Part shown: one piece after another, positions 17,872-26,159 of the stretch
Layout: each line of letters begins with the position of its first letter
Numbering within the stretch: the first letter of the stretch is position 1
Source of the DNA: Ahniella affigens
GTDB taxonomy: Bacteria > Pseudomonadota > Gammaproteobacteria > Xanthomonadales > Ahniellaceae
DNA: 64,000 bases
Reading direction: 5' to 3'
NCBI RefSeq assembly: GCF_003015185.1
Contig: NZ_CP027860.1
Location: forward strand, 5,301,001-5,365,000
Notes under the pieces: model-generated
Seen by the model: the letters and a program-made list of their open reading frames with translations, nothing else
Databases searched by the model: none
What the model was told of the DNA's origin: nothing
Position numbers and translations under genes: made by a program

Positions 17872-19017
17872 ATGATCGGCGCCATGGAACGGGATATCGA
17901 ACACCGCGGTATCAACCTGCGCAGGCTCGCCCACGAGGTGGACGAAACCAGGCGGCGCATGGTGGTGGGCGGGGTGTTTTACGTACTGGGCTGGTTGCTG
18001 GTGTGCCTCTTCACGCCCGCGATCAGCGTGTACCCGTGGGCGTCGCTGACCATCGCCGTGATCTTCGTCAGTTTGGCGGTGGCGCGACTGGCCTTGCGGC
18101 CACCGGTGTCGCAGGACCCGCGCGTCCTGACGCATTGGCTGGACCTGCAATGGCTGATCATCCAAGTCTCGGCGGCGGTTTGGGGCGCCGTCGTGTTGTG
18201 GACCTTGATCAGCCCGGTGTTGGCCAATGCGCGGATGGCCCTGCTCGTGGGCGCCGCTGGCTTTGCGACGGCGATCGCACACACCTACAGCATGCGTTTC
18301 TGGCCGTCGTTGCTGGCCGTGGTGCTGATCTATGCGCCGGCCACGGCTTTGATGTGGATGCCAGGGCACGACCGCGCCGTGGCTTTCAGCCTGACGGTCT
18401 ATCTCGCTTATGTGATCACGTCGCTGATTCGCTCCCATCGCGACTTTCATGACCGTCTCGACTTTCAGGAGACGCTGCGCCAGCAGCGCGATGCGTTCGA
18501 GCGGATGAGCCGCACCGATGATCTGACCTTGCTCGCCAATCGGCGCGTGTTTGTCGCAGAACTGGAGCGGGTGCGCGCCGAAGCAACGAACCACACCCGG
18601 CCCGTGTCGCTGCTCGTGATCGATCTGGATCACTTCAAGCAGATCAACGACCAGCACGGGCATGCGATTGGTGACACGTGCTTGAGTGGTTTTGCGGAGC
18701 AGCTGCGACTGGTGTTCGCGGGCCAGGGCGAGTTGCCGGCTCGCCTTGGTGGTGAAGAGTTCGCCGTGTTACTGCCCGGCCACACCGAGCCTGAAGCCGC
18801 CACCCGTGCCGAAGCGTTTCGCATCGGCTTGGCGGCCGTGGCCGTCGTGCCCGAGCAACCCACACTGCGAATTCATGTCAGCATCGGCGTGGCCGAGTTC
18901 GACGCCAAGCGGCACCTGAGCAGCGACACCTTCCTGATCGATGCCGATCGCGCGTTGTATCGGGCCAAGAACGAGGGCCGCAACCGCGTCTGCCAGGCGT
19001 CCGGGAATCGCCTATGA
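17872..19017 (+). CDS. Membrane diguanylate cyclase (GGDEF domain)
   Basis: This enzyme makes the second messenger c-di-GMP from two GTP. Of about 381 residues, the first ~185 carry six hydrophobic helices in pairs (a membrane sensor region). A short coiled segment follows, then the GGDEF domain (MSRTDDLTLLANRRVF; LVIDLDHFKQINDQHGHAIGD; the catalytic A-R-L-G-G-E-E-F). The inhibitory RxxD I-site five residues before GGEEF is replaced by G-Q-G-E, so product inhibition at that site is not expected. The start may be the ATG at 17872 or 17884; the frame is open from 17809. It overlaps the next gene by four bases (ATGA). Confidence 0.93.
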   Translation: MIGAMERDIEHRGINLRRLAHEVDETRRRMVVGGVFYVLGWLLVCLFTPAISVYPWASLTIAVIFVSLAVARLALRPPVSQDPRVLTHWLDLQWLIIQVSAAVWGAVVLWTLISPVLANARMALLVGAAGFATAIAHTYSMRFWPSLLAVVLIYAPATALMWMPGHDRAVAFSLTVYLAYVITSLIRSHRDFHDRLDFQETLRQQRDAFERMSRTDDLTLLANRRVFVAELERVRAEATNHTRPVSLLVIDLDHFKQINDQHGHAIGDTCLSGFAEQLRLVFAGQGELPARLGGEEFAVLLPGHTEPEAATRAEAFRIGLAAVAVVPEQPTLRIHVSIGVAEFDAKRHLSSDTFLIDADRALYRAKNEGRNRVCQASGNRL

Positions 19018-20300
19018 ATGCCGTGCCAGCCGAACTCGGTAGCGCAGCTGACCTGCGCTATTTCGCCGAACTGGACAAGCGCCTCGTCGATGCCGTCCGC
19101 GGCATTCGCATGCTCGACGCTCTGAGCTGGCCGGCGTCCTTGCAACATGAGTTTCTCGCTGCCTGGCATCGTGGCCAGCCGTTTCTGCCGGAAGTCCGCT
19201 ACAAGAAGCGCGACTTCACCGAGATCCGCGCCGAGCTCGATGCGATCCAGCACGAAGCGCGCTTTGCCGAGGACCATCCGGTGGGTGGGTATGTGCGCCG
19301 CACCGCGGAGTCTTGGGAAATCGCCACCGCCATGCTCGACGCCGCCGGCACCGCCGACATCGGCACCCATTCCGCACGCCTGTTCGGCCAGCCGGGGGAT
19401 TTCCTGCCGGGATCGGAGCATCACAACGTCGAGGCGGCGTTGCATTTCATTTCGCTCGCTGACGAACTATCGCATGAGCTCTCAAGCCAGGAAGCGGACT
19501 ACTGCCTGAGCGCGCAGATCATGCAGCAGGAACTGCAGGAGCGTCTCGACGCGTTTTTCGTGCATCACAAAGTACGTGTCGAGATCGATCCGGAACTAAC
19601 GGCGAAGGCCGCCGCCGGTCCCACGCGCATCCGTCTCCGCAATGCGACCTGCTTCTCCGAATACGATCGCCACCAGTTGCTCGAGCACGAGGCCTTCGTG
19701 CATTCACTGACGGCGCTCAACGGCCGCGAACAGCCCAACCTCGCGTCCATGGCCCGCAACTCGCCGCGCATCACGTCCACGCAAGAGGGTCTGGCCACCT
19801 TCGCCGAACTGATCACGGGCACGATCGACATTGGCCGCATGAAGCGCATTTCGATGCGCATCATCGGCATCGATAAAGCCCAGGATGGCGCGAACTTCAT
19901 CGACGTCTTCAAGCTGTTCATGGCTAGCGGCCAGACCGAATCCGAGGCCTATACCTCCGCCGCGCGTATCTTCCGCGGCGCGCCCACAACGGGCGGCTCG
20001 GCATTCACGAAGGACACGGTCTACTTGCACGGGCTCCTCAGCGTGCATACGTTTTTCCGCTGGGCGCTGAAGAATCAGAAGCTGAAACTGTGCCGCAATC
20101 TGTTTGCCGGCAAGATGACGTTGCACGACGTTGTCGTATTGGAGCCCTGGTTCGACGCGGGCTATATCACGGCGCCGCTGTATTTGCCGCCATGGGTCCA
20201 GCGCGCGAACGGTCTGGCCGGAATGCTCGCGTTCTCTCTGTTCGCGAACAAGATCCGCTTGGACCGCGTGCAAACCTGGGATCTGAATCTCGGCGTGTAG
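19014..20300 (+). CDS. DUF1704 / MATCAP-like metallopeptidase (QEGLA-motif protein)
   Basis: This 428-residue protein belongs to the family annotated as flavohemoglobin expression-modulating QEGLA motif proteins (DUF1704). The eukaryotic members, MATCAP, are tubulin tyrosine carboxypeptidases that use an HExxxH zinc site. Here that site is L-L-E-H-E-A-F-V-H-S (about residues 222-231), followed about 30 residues later by T-Q-E-G-L-A-T-F-A-E, the second half of the active site. The bacterial substrate is unknown. The start codon overlaps the diguanylate cyclase stop (ATGA), so the two are translationally coupled. A palindromic repeat lies downstream. Confidence 0.9.
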   Translation: MNAVPAELGSAADLRYFAELDKRLVDAVRGIRMLDALSWPASLQHEFLAAWHRGQPFLPEVRYKKRDFTEIRAELDAIQHEARFAEDHPVGGYVRRTAESWEIATAMLDAAGTADIGTHSARLFGQPGDFLPGSEHHNVEAALHFISLADELSHELSSQEADYCLSAQIMQQELQERLDAFFVHHKVRVEIDPELTAKAAAGPTRIRLRNATCFSEYDRHQLLEHEAFVHSLTALNGREQPNLASMARNSPRITSTQEGLATFAELITGTIDIGRMKRISMRIIGIDKAQDGANFIDVFKLFMASGQTESEAYTSAARIFRGAPTTGGSAFTKDTVYLHGLLSVHTFFRWALKNQKLKLCRNLFAGKMTLHDVVVLEPWFDAGYITAPLYLPPWVQRANGLAGMLAFSLFANKIRLDRVQTWDLNLGV

Positions 20301-20675
20301 GCTGCGCGAGTTTCAAGAAGCGCTCCCTCTCTCATCAAACACACGATAACCCGTTGATTGATGTACTCAGTCCATTTACGACTGATGCCCATCCTGATCG
20401 CAAGTAACCCCCGCCCCGACCCTCCCCCGCGATCGCGGGGGAAGGAGCGCTCCCTCTCCCACGCGAGTGGGAGCGGGCTGGGGAGAGGGCTACTTGCGAC
20501 ACTGCAGCGTGGTCGAGACGTCGAACCACATGCCATCGCCAATGGCTTGCTAATCACACCACCGGCGTTCGAGAGACCGACCAGGACGCCAAAAATCCAA
20601 ACAGCGCCAGCTTTCATGCTGGCGCGGACCATGGCAGAGTCGCGACCTTGACCACGCCACAGGCTGCCCAAGTCC
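20301..20675. other. Intergenic region with a palindromic repeat
   Basis: This 375-base gap holds the G+C-rich palindromic element at 20398-20499 and then the leader and promoter region of putP. I see no credible gene. Confidence 0.6.
20398..20499. repeat. G+C-rich palindromic element, complete copy
   Basis: The ends TCGCAAGTA (20398) and TACTTGCGA (to 20499) are inverted repeats. Inside are two further hairpins: CTCCCCCGC/GCGGGGGA around GATC, and CTCCCAC/GTGGGAG. A shorter related copy, sharing ACTCCCCCGCGATCGCG-like and GGGCTACTTGCGA, sits at 38984-39030 after coaX. Both lie directly downstream of a gene, as REP/BIME-like elements often do. Confidence 0.7.
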
Positions 20676-22127
20676 ATGCAACCCGCCACGCCGACGATCA
20701 TTGCCACGTTTGGAATCTACCTGGGCATCTGCCTGCTGCTCGGCTTTATCGCTTGGCGACGCACCACCAACTTGAAGGATTTCATTCTGGGTGGCCGCTC
20801 GCTTGGGCCTTGGGTGACGGCGCTCTCGGCGCAAGCCACGGACATGTCCGGCTGGCTGTTGATGGGCCTGCCTGGCTTTGCGTATCTCGCGGGATACGAA
20901 TCGGCTTGGCTCGTCGGCGGCCTGATCGTTGGCACCTGGCTCAACTGGCGCTTCATTGCGCAGCCGCTCCGCGAGCGCACCGAACAACTCGGTGATGCCT
21001 TGACGCTGCCTGCGTACTTCGAGCGCGCGTTCAACGACCGTGGCTGGATCCGGCCATTGACCGCGTTCTTCATCCTCGTATTCTTTGTGCTGTACGCAAG
21101 CAGCCAGTTTGTGGCCGCCGGTCGCTTGTTCGAAGCGCTGTTCCAGCTGCCCTACGCGTGGGCCGTGTTCTGGGGTTCGATCGTGATGCTCGCCTACACA
21201 TTCCTGGGCGGCTTTTTGGCGGTGTCCTGGTCTGATGTGCTGCAAGGCACGCTGATGTTCTTCGCGTTGGTGGTTGTTGCGCTGATGGGGCTCCACATTG
21301 TTGGTGGACTGGATGGCATGCACGCCACGATGAACGCGTTCAATGCCGAACTGCTTGACCCGTTCAGCGACGCCAAGGGCAACGATCTCGGCTGGATCGG
21401 TATTGCGTCAGCATTGGCTTGGGGGCTTGGTTATTGCGGGCAACCGCACATCCTCGCGCGCTTCATGGCGATCAAAAATCCGGCCGATATGAAGATCGCT
21501 CGTCGCGTTGCGATGACTTGGCAGATTGTGGTGTTGCTGGCCGCGATGATCGTCGGCTTCACCGCGCTTGGCGCGTTGAGCACCTACATGGGTGGGCAAG
21601 AGTCCGAGAAGGTGTTTATCCAAATGAGTTCGCAATTCTTCCCGCCTTGGATCGCAGGCATTTGCATGGCCGGTATTTTGGCCGCAATCATGAGCACCGC
21701 GTCCGCCCAGCTGCTGCTGTCGTCTGCAGCTTTCGCCGAAGACTTCTATCGCGGCTTGTTCCGCAAGCATGCGAGCCCGAAGGAAATGCTCTGGGTCGGC
21801 CGCCTCGCGGTGCTGGGTGTGGCGATCGTCGCGTTCTTTGTGGCGCTCGAGCCGAACAGCACGGTGCTGTCGCGCGTCGGCGATGCTTGGGCCGGATTCG
21901 GTGCAACCTTCGGCCCTGCCATCGTGCTGTCTCTGTATTGGCGCGGCATGACCCGCGCCGGCGCCTATGCGGGCATCCTGGTCGGTGGCATCGTCGTGGT
22001 GGCCTGGATGACCCAGGCCAGCCAGGGCGGCATTTTTGCGCTGTATTCGATGGTGCCGGGCTTTATCGCATCGATGCTCGCGATCATTCTGGTCAGTCTG
22101 CTGACTCGGCCAAAAGCCCAAAGTTAG
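20676..22127 (+). CDS. putP: Sodium/proline symporter PutP
   Basis: PutP imports proline with Na+ across the inner membrane. The 483-residue protein has the 12-13 helix pattern of the sodium:solute symporter family. Family motifs are FILGGRSLGPWVTALSAQA followed by TDMSGWLLMGLPG (the Na+/proline site in helix 2), SWSDVLQGTLM, and a helix-6/7 region GWIGIASALAWGLGYCGQPH. Length fits E. coli PutP (502). The start is the ATG at 20676, although its ribosome-binding site is weak. No putA or regulator is adjacent. It converges with the next minus-strand gene at 22147, with 19 bases between. Confidence 0.94.
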   Translation: MQPATPTIIATFGIYLGICLLLGFIAWRRTTNLKDFILGGRSLGPWVTALSAQATDMSGWLLMGLPGFAYLAGYESAWLVGGLIVGTWLNWRFIAQPLRERTEQLGDALTLPAYFERAFNDRGWIRPLTAFFILVFFVLYASSQFVAAGRLFEALFQLPYAWAVFWGSIVMLAYTFLGGFLAVSWSDVLQGTLMFFALVVVALMGLHIVGGLDGMHATMNAFNAELLDPFSDAKGNDLGWIGIASALAWGLGYCGQPHILARFMAIKNPADMKIARRVAMTWQIVVLLAAMIVGFTALGALSTYMGGQESEKVFIQMSSQFFPPWIAGICMAGILAAIMSTASAQLLLSSAAFAEDFYRGLFRKHASPKEMLWVGRLAVLGVAIVAFFVALEPNSTVLSRVGDAWAGFGATFGPAIVLSLYWRGMTRAGAYAGILVGGIVVVAWMTQASQGGIFALYSMVPGFIASMLAIILVSLLTRPKAQS

Positions 22128-22146
22128 GCCAGACATGTGGGCGACG

Positions 22147-23034
22147 TCACAGGTGCGGTCGCCACAGCATGAGCCACGCCCCAAACACGCCGAGTGCCAT
22201 CAACAGGCTGCTCGCACCCAACGCGCCGGCGCTCAGCCATTGCCGCGTTGGTGAACGGCTGGACTCGGCGCGGAAGTAGAGTTCGGCCAGCGCGATTGGC
22301 ACCAGGTAACAGCCGACGGACCACGCGAGATCAAACGGTCCGTCAAGTTTCGCCGTGTTGCCGTTTGGCCCCTGATTGAGTAGCAACCAGGCCGTCAAAC
22401 CCAGCCGGAACATCCAGACGCCGTTCACGAGCAAAAAGGCCCGAATCGCCCATTGCCGATGCTGGCCGAGATTCCGGTTCCGGGCATGAACCCAAGCGAG
22501 AACCGCTGCGATCAGAATCAGAATTCCGTTGATTGAGATGCCAATAGCGCCTAAGTCCGACAAACGGGACCCACGGATCCAAGTGAGATACAAGCCACTC
22601 AGCGCACCGAGCATGCCGAGTGCCAGAAAGAGCCGCCCGTTCCACCGATGCAATCCCGGCACCCGCCGTCGCAACCATGGCCAAAGCTGCAGCAAACCCA
22701 GCATGCTGATCAGCCCGCCAGCCAGCACATGGCTGATCAACAGGCTGTTCCCGAGCCCATCGCCGACGATGTAACCGGTGATCTTGGCAGTGTTGTTGAT
22801 GGCTTCAGGCGTCCCCGACAACACCGGTCGGGCGTAGACCATGGCGATGTACCAGGCGAACAGCCATTGCCCGACCAAGGCGATCAGAAACCAGAACCCA
22901 GCCGACAGGCGGAGCGCTTTGAGACTCCTCTGCGCAGACGGTGGAAGGGTACTCCGGGCAGGGGGCTCGAGGGTGTGTGGAACGTCGACGAGGGATTCAG
23001 CACTGCGTCCTGGCATAGAAAGGATTCCATTCAT
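22147..23034 (-). CDS. DUF2306 family membrane protein
   Basis: The 295-residue protein has seven or eight hydrophobic helices after a polar N-terminus of about 45 residues. The family pattern is H-V-L-A-G-G-L-I-S-M-L-G (helix 3), followed by the loop W-P-W-L-R-R-R-V-P-G-L-H-R-W-N-G-R, whose histidines suggest a possible heme or quinone site as in cytochrome b561-like proteins. A second histidine, in GQHRQWAIR, fits the same pattern. The biochemical function is not established. It is divergently arranged with the AraC-type regulator at 23292, a possible regulator-target pair. Confidence 0.85.
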   Translation of the reverse strand: MNGILSMPGRSAESLVDVPHTLEPPARSTLPPSAQRSLKALRLSAGFWFLIALVGQWLFAWYIAMVYARPVLSGTPEAINNTAKITGYIVGDGLGNSLLISHVLAGGLISMLGLLQLWPWLRRRVPGLHRWNGRLFLALGMLGALSGLYLTWIRGSRLSDLGAIGISINGILILIAAVLAWVHARNRNLGQHRQWAIRAFLLVNGVWMFRLGLTAWLLLNQGPNGNTAKLDGPFDLAWSVGCYLVPIALAELYFRAESSRSPTRQWLSAGALGASSLLMALGVFGAWLMLWRPHL

Positions 23035-23291
23035 TTAACCCGGATTGGGTCAGCGCCAGACTGCGTGCGCAGCGATCAGCTGTCTCGCCGATTCGGAAAT
23101 CGGCAGCAGGTTTCTGGGGGCTCGACGGGTGTCGACCTGTCGACTCGCCGCAAAAACGGGTGCACCGGACGCGGGGCGACTGGCTCGACCGGTCCATCGC
23201 GGTCGGCCGGCGATGCCATCTGGCGGATGACCGGTGCTTGGCGCTTCTGCTTCAATGTACGCCTGGGCATCGGCACATCCACGAGGAACCC

Positions 23292-24401
23292 ATGTTTCTG
23301 CTGACCACTTGGTTGCAACTGACCGCCGCGATGTTTGCATTCGCGTCGGTGCTGGACCTGCTCCGGCGACCAACGAAGCTGGCCATCCACGTCATCTGGG
23401 CGGTGTTCGCCGGCTCCCTGGCGATGCTGATGATCAAACGCTTGGCGGGTGACGCGGTCGGCGCGCACCAGTTCTTGATCGGACTATTCGCTTGCGCGAC
23501 GTGCAACGCGTATTGGCTGTTTGCGCGCGCGCTGTTCCGCCGCGAAGGCGCCGTCCAGGGACCGCATCTGATCGCGGCGGCAGCGATTGCGTTGCTCTTG
23601 ATCAGCGATCAGAGTCTGCGCTGGTTCGAGGCCGAGGGTTGGCTCGATGGAATCAGCCTGGCGCCAACGGTTGCCGGCATCGATGCGCTGCTCAGCATGC
23701 TGTCGTCCACCATACTGGTGCTCGGGTTTCTGGAAGGCGTGCGCGGCTATCGCGACGCGCCCCGTCCGGAACAAGCCATGCGCCGCTTGTTCATGATCAG
23801 CTATGGCAGTTGCGTCCTGTTGTGCACGATGGTGCCGGCAATGTTGGACGACTCGGCCGCGTTCTCACACCTGCTCGGTGGCGCCAGTTCGCTGTACATG
23901 TTGCTGATCACGCATCGACTGCTCGCCTGGCGCGAATTGCAGGATTGGTCGGCCAAGCCAGCGCGAGCGCCCGCCAAGGCGGCAGAGGCGCCGCTCCCGA
24001 TCGAGCCCGAGATCAGTCCAGACGATCTGGTCCTGGCGGACGCGCTGCGAGCGCTCGTGGAACAGGAACGGCTGTATCTGCAAGCGGCGTTGAAAGTACA
24101 GGACCTCGCCGATCGGCTACACGTGCCGGAGTACCGCGTGAGTCGTTTGATCACGGGGGTGCTTTGCGAGCGAAACTTCAATCAGTGGATCAACCGCGCG
24201 CGCGTCGAACACGCCAAGCGCTTGCTCGCCGAGCCCGCTCATCGACACTGGCCAGTCCTGGTCATCGGCATGGAAAGCGGCTTCGCTTCACTCGGCCCCT
24301 TCAACCGCGCGTTCAAGGCGCAAGTTGGCATGACGCCGAGCGACTATCGCAGCCGATCTCTGGCGCCCGAAGCACCCGTCAGCATCGCCGACGCCAGCTG
24401 A
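23292..24401 (+). CDS. Membrane-anchored AraC family transcriptional regulator
   Basis: Of 369 residues, the first ~220 form seven hydrophobic helices (7TM-like sensor). A linker is followed by a C-terminal AraC/XylS double helix-turn-helix (about 265-360: KVQDLADRLHVPEYRVSRLI; NFNQWINRARVEHAKRLL; GMESGFASLGPFNRAFK with the classic F-x-x-x-F-x-R-x-F-K end). It probably senses a signal in the membrane and controls a nearby promoter. The start is ATG 23292 with GAGG six bases upstream; the frame is open from 23160 but that part is not protein-like. It is divergent from the DUF2306 gene and converges with yoeB. Confidence 0.9.
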   Translation: MFLLTTWLQLTAAMFAFASVLDLLRRPTKLAIHVIWAVFAGSLAMLMIKRLAGDAVGAHQFLIGLFACATCNAYWLFARALFRREGAVQGPHLIAAAAIALLLISDQSLRWFEAEGWLDGISLAPTVAGIDALLSMLSSTILVLGFLEGVRGYRDAPRPEQAMRRLFMISYGSCVLLCTMVPAMLDDSAAFSHLLGGASSLYMLLITHRLLAWRELQDWSAKPARAPAKAAEAPLPIEPEISPDDLVLADALRALVEQERLYLQAALKVQDLADRLHVPEYRVSRLITGVLCERNFNQWINRARVEHAKRLLAEPAHRHWPVLVIGMESGFASLGPFNRAFKAQVGMTPSDYRSRSLAPEAPVSIADAS

Positions 24402-24436
24402 GCAAGACCTGCTGCCCGCCAAGCCCGATGGAGCCC

Positions 24437-24490
24437 CTGAACAAGTTCAGAGGCGACGCGGGTCAGAAAGTCCAAGATGGACTTGTTCAG
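24437..24490. repeat. Short inverted-repeat element between convergent genes
   Basis: CTGAACAAGT (24437-24446) and ACTTGTTCAG (24481-24490) are perfect inverted repeats enclosing GTCCAAGATGGAC. A related string, TCCAGGATGGACCTATTCAG, occurs at 26148-26167, next to the stop codon of another minus-strand gene. It may act as a bidirectional terminator between the AraC regulator and yoeB. Confidence 0.5.
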
Positions 24491-24512
24491 ACCATCCTCG
24501 TCGTCACGCAGC

Positions 24513-24767
24513 TCAGTAGTGATAGCGAAGCTGCGCGATCAAGAGCACATCGCCCTCAACGCGATAGACCACTCGGTGCTCGTCGGAGACGCGGCGCGAC
24601 CAGAACCCAGCCAGTGCGTACTTAAAAGGCTCTGGTTTGCCGACACCTGCGTACTGCTCCCGCCTGACTTCTGCGATCAAACGGTTGATACGGTCCAACA
24701 TCTTCCGGTCTTGCTTTTGCCAGTAGAGATCGTCTTCCCACGCCTCATCAGCGAACACCAATCTCAT
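24513..24767 (-). CDS. yoeB: Toxin YoeB (Txe/YoeB family mRNA endoribonuclease)
   Basis: YoeB binds the 70S ribosome and cuts mRNA at the A site, halting translation. The 84 residues equal the E. coli length, and all catalytic positions are kept: E46 (GKPEP), R65 (EEHR-like D-E-H-R) and the C-terminal H83-Y84 (RYHY). The conserved block G-F-W-S-R-R is present, so the toxin looks fully active. The ATG at 24767 overlaps a TGA (24766-24764) that would be the antitoxin stop if the antitoxin frame were intact, which is the classic ATGA coupling. Confidence 0.96.
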   Translation of the reverse strand: MRLVFADEAWEDDLYWQKQDRKMLDRINRLIAEVRREQYAGVGKPEPFKYALAGFWSRRVSDEHRVVYRVEGDVLLIAQLRYHY

Positions 24768-24797
24768 TCACTGAGCTCGCGCACCACGCCGTTGCCA

Positions 24798-25016
24798 CTA
24801 GATAGCTGCGCTGCGGCGGCTTAGTAGACGCTTGACGTTCGCGGGGCTTCGTAGCAAATAGGCTGTTTCTGCCATTGTCTTGTAGTCCTCAAGGGACAAC
24901 ATCACTACCGACTGTTCGTCATTGCGGGTGATGATCAAGGGCTCGTGGTCTTCGCAAACACGATCTATGGTCTTGGCCAGATTGGCACTTGCGGCACTGT
25001 AAGTAATCGCGTCCAT
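24798..25016 (-). CDS. yefM: Antitoxin YefM, C-terminus apparently lost to a frameshift
   Basis: YefM neutralises YoeB and represses their operon. As read, it has 72 residues: a Phd/YefM DNA-binding and dimerisation domain (MDAITYSAASANLAKTID; LLRSPANVKRLL), then an unrelated S-R-R-S-A-A-I end. E. coli YefM has 83. Skipping one base near 24831-24832 (AA on the minus strand) continues in the other frame as A-A-A-A-Q-L-S-S-G-N-G-V-V-R-E-L-S-E and stops at 24764, overlapping yoeB by ATGA and giving exactly 83 residues. This matches the E. coli tail (L-K-S-G-K-G then an acidic end), which binds the toxin. The start is ATG 25016 (GAGGAA upstream). It is a true mutation, a sequencing indel or, less likely, recoding. 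Confidence 0.9.
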   Translation of the reverse strand: MDAITYSAASANLAKTIDRVCEDHEPLIITRNDEQSVVMLSLEDYKTMAETAYLLRSPANVKRLLSRRSAAI

Positions 25017-25028
25017 CGATTCCTCGCT

Positions 25029-25046
25029 TGTACATGTTGCTGTACA
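25029..25046 (-). promoter_or_regulatory. YefM-YoeB operator (paired TGTACA)
   Basis: Two TGTACA palindromes (25029-25034 and 25041-25046) lie 12 bp apart centre to centre, just upstream of yefM. The E. coli yefM-yoeB operator is described as two palindromes with TGTACA cores 12 bp apart, so this site matches in both core and spacing. Confidence 0.85.
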
Positions 25047-25093
25047 GACGTGGGGGCTGATCAATTGGCGCTTTAAACGACGTTCTATATCGA

Positions 25094-25867
25094 TCAACGG
25101 CCGCCGAACCGGGCCGCCCGCCGCTCTTGGAAGCTCGCCACTCCTTCAGCGGCATCGGCACTCTGCATGATTGTGGCGAGCTCTGGAAACATCTTGGGGT
25201 ATGCCATGGCAACGCCTTCATCAGCGGCCTGCCTCGAACTCTTGAGGCTCGCTTGAACCCCGAGCGGCGCGGCCTGACACACTGCTGCCGCCAGCGCGCG
25301 GGCACGTTCGAGTTGTTCGCCAGGCGCGCACAGCTCGCCCACGAGCCCGGTTTGCCACGCTTCCTCTGCAAACCACTCCTCGCCGGTCAGCAGATAGCGT
25401 TGTGCCTTCGCCCAACCCATCGCCGCTGGCAACCGCAACGTCGCGCCACCGCACGCAAAGAAGCCGCGTTTGACCTCCAACATCGCGAACCGGGTGTCGG
25501 TCGCCGCAACACGCAGATCCGTGGCCAGCAGGAGCTCCGTGCCCCAGGTGTAGCAATAGCCCTGTACCGCCATGATCAACGGCTTCCGAACCCGTGGGCC
25601 GTTCAACCCAAACGGATCGAGTTCCCCGGGGCCGAGCGTTGGACGCTCGCCACTTGCAAACACACGGGCCCAGTCGTTCAGATCCACACCGGCGGTAAAG
25701 TGCGGGCCCTCGGCGTAGATCAACCCGACCCAAAGATCGGGGTTCTGATCCAGTTCGTACATCGCCCGTGCCAGCTGGTGATACATGTCGAGCGACAGCG
25801 CGTTGCGCTTCTCGGCGCGCCGAACGGCGATTTCGAGCACATGATCCTGATGTTGAACGTCGATCAT
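25094..25867 (-). CDS. Enoyl-CoA hydratase/isomerase (crotonase) family protein
   Basis: This 257-residue crotonase-fold enzyme probably acts on an acyl-CoA. It shows the N-terminal A-E-K-R-N-A-L (about residues 17-23), oxyanion-hole segment G-P-H-F-T-A-G-V-D-L, and the active-site stretch W-G-T-E-L-L-L-A-T-D (Glu kept) with F-A-M-L-E-V-K-R-G carrying the second Glu. It ends with the trimerisation helix (AEGVASFQERRAARFGGR). Both catalytic glutamates of hydratases are present, although the usual first glycine of G-G-x-E is Trp here. I chose ATG 25867 (MIDVQHQ); the frame extends to 25924. No other beta-oxidation gene is adjacent, so the substrate is unknown. Confidence 0.88.
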   Translation of the reverse strand: MIDVQHQDHVLEIAVRRAEKRNALSLDMYHQLARAMYELDQNPDLWVGLIYAEGPHFTAGVDLNDWARVFASGERPTLGPGELDPFGLNGPRVRKPLIMAVQGYCYTWGTELLLATDLRVAATDTRFAMLEVKRGFFACGGATLRLPAAMGWAKAQRYLLTGEEWFAEEAWQTGLVGELCAPGEQLERARALAAAVCQAAPLGVQASLKSSRQAADEGVAMAYPKMFPELATIMQSADAAEGVASFQERRAARFGGR

Positions 25868-26159
25868 TGCAGCGGCTCCGAGGGGGAATTGAGTACGCCG
25901 CGATGATAGCCCGCAGCCAGGCACCGACGCTGCCCAGAGGCACGCATTGTGTGCAATGACTTAGGTCATGAGCCAACCTGACGCGCGTTGAGCTGCCAAG
26001 GCGGTTCTGACCAAACACACCGTCGATACGAGCCAAGGTTCGCCCGCCTCGAACCAATCGCGCAAGTGATCGCTTCTGGAACACTGAGTCCGAACCCAAG
26101 CGCCGGGCGGGAATGCCTCGGCGCCAGACTCAGCAAGGGTCTGACCATCCAGGATGGAC

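Noticed and set aside
24798-25016. Programmed +1 frameshifting in yefM
   Set aside because: The bases CTA-CTA-AGC do not resemble known slippery sites or a stop-codon-driven shift like prfB. A mutation or sequencing error is simpler, though not excluded.
25868-26159. Gene in the 292-base gap upstream of the crotonase
   Set aside because: The 74-residue minus frame has no start signal or homology. A short palindrome ATGAC-TTAG-GTCAT (near 25957) might be an operator but is too weak to call.
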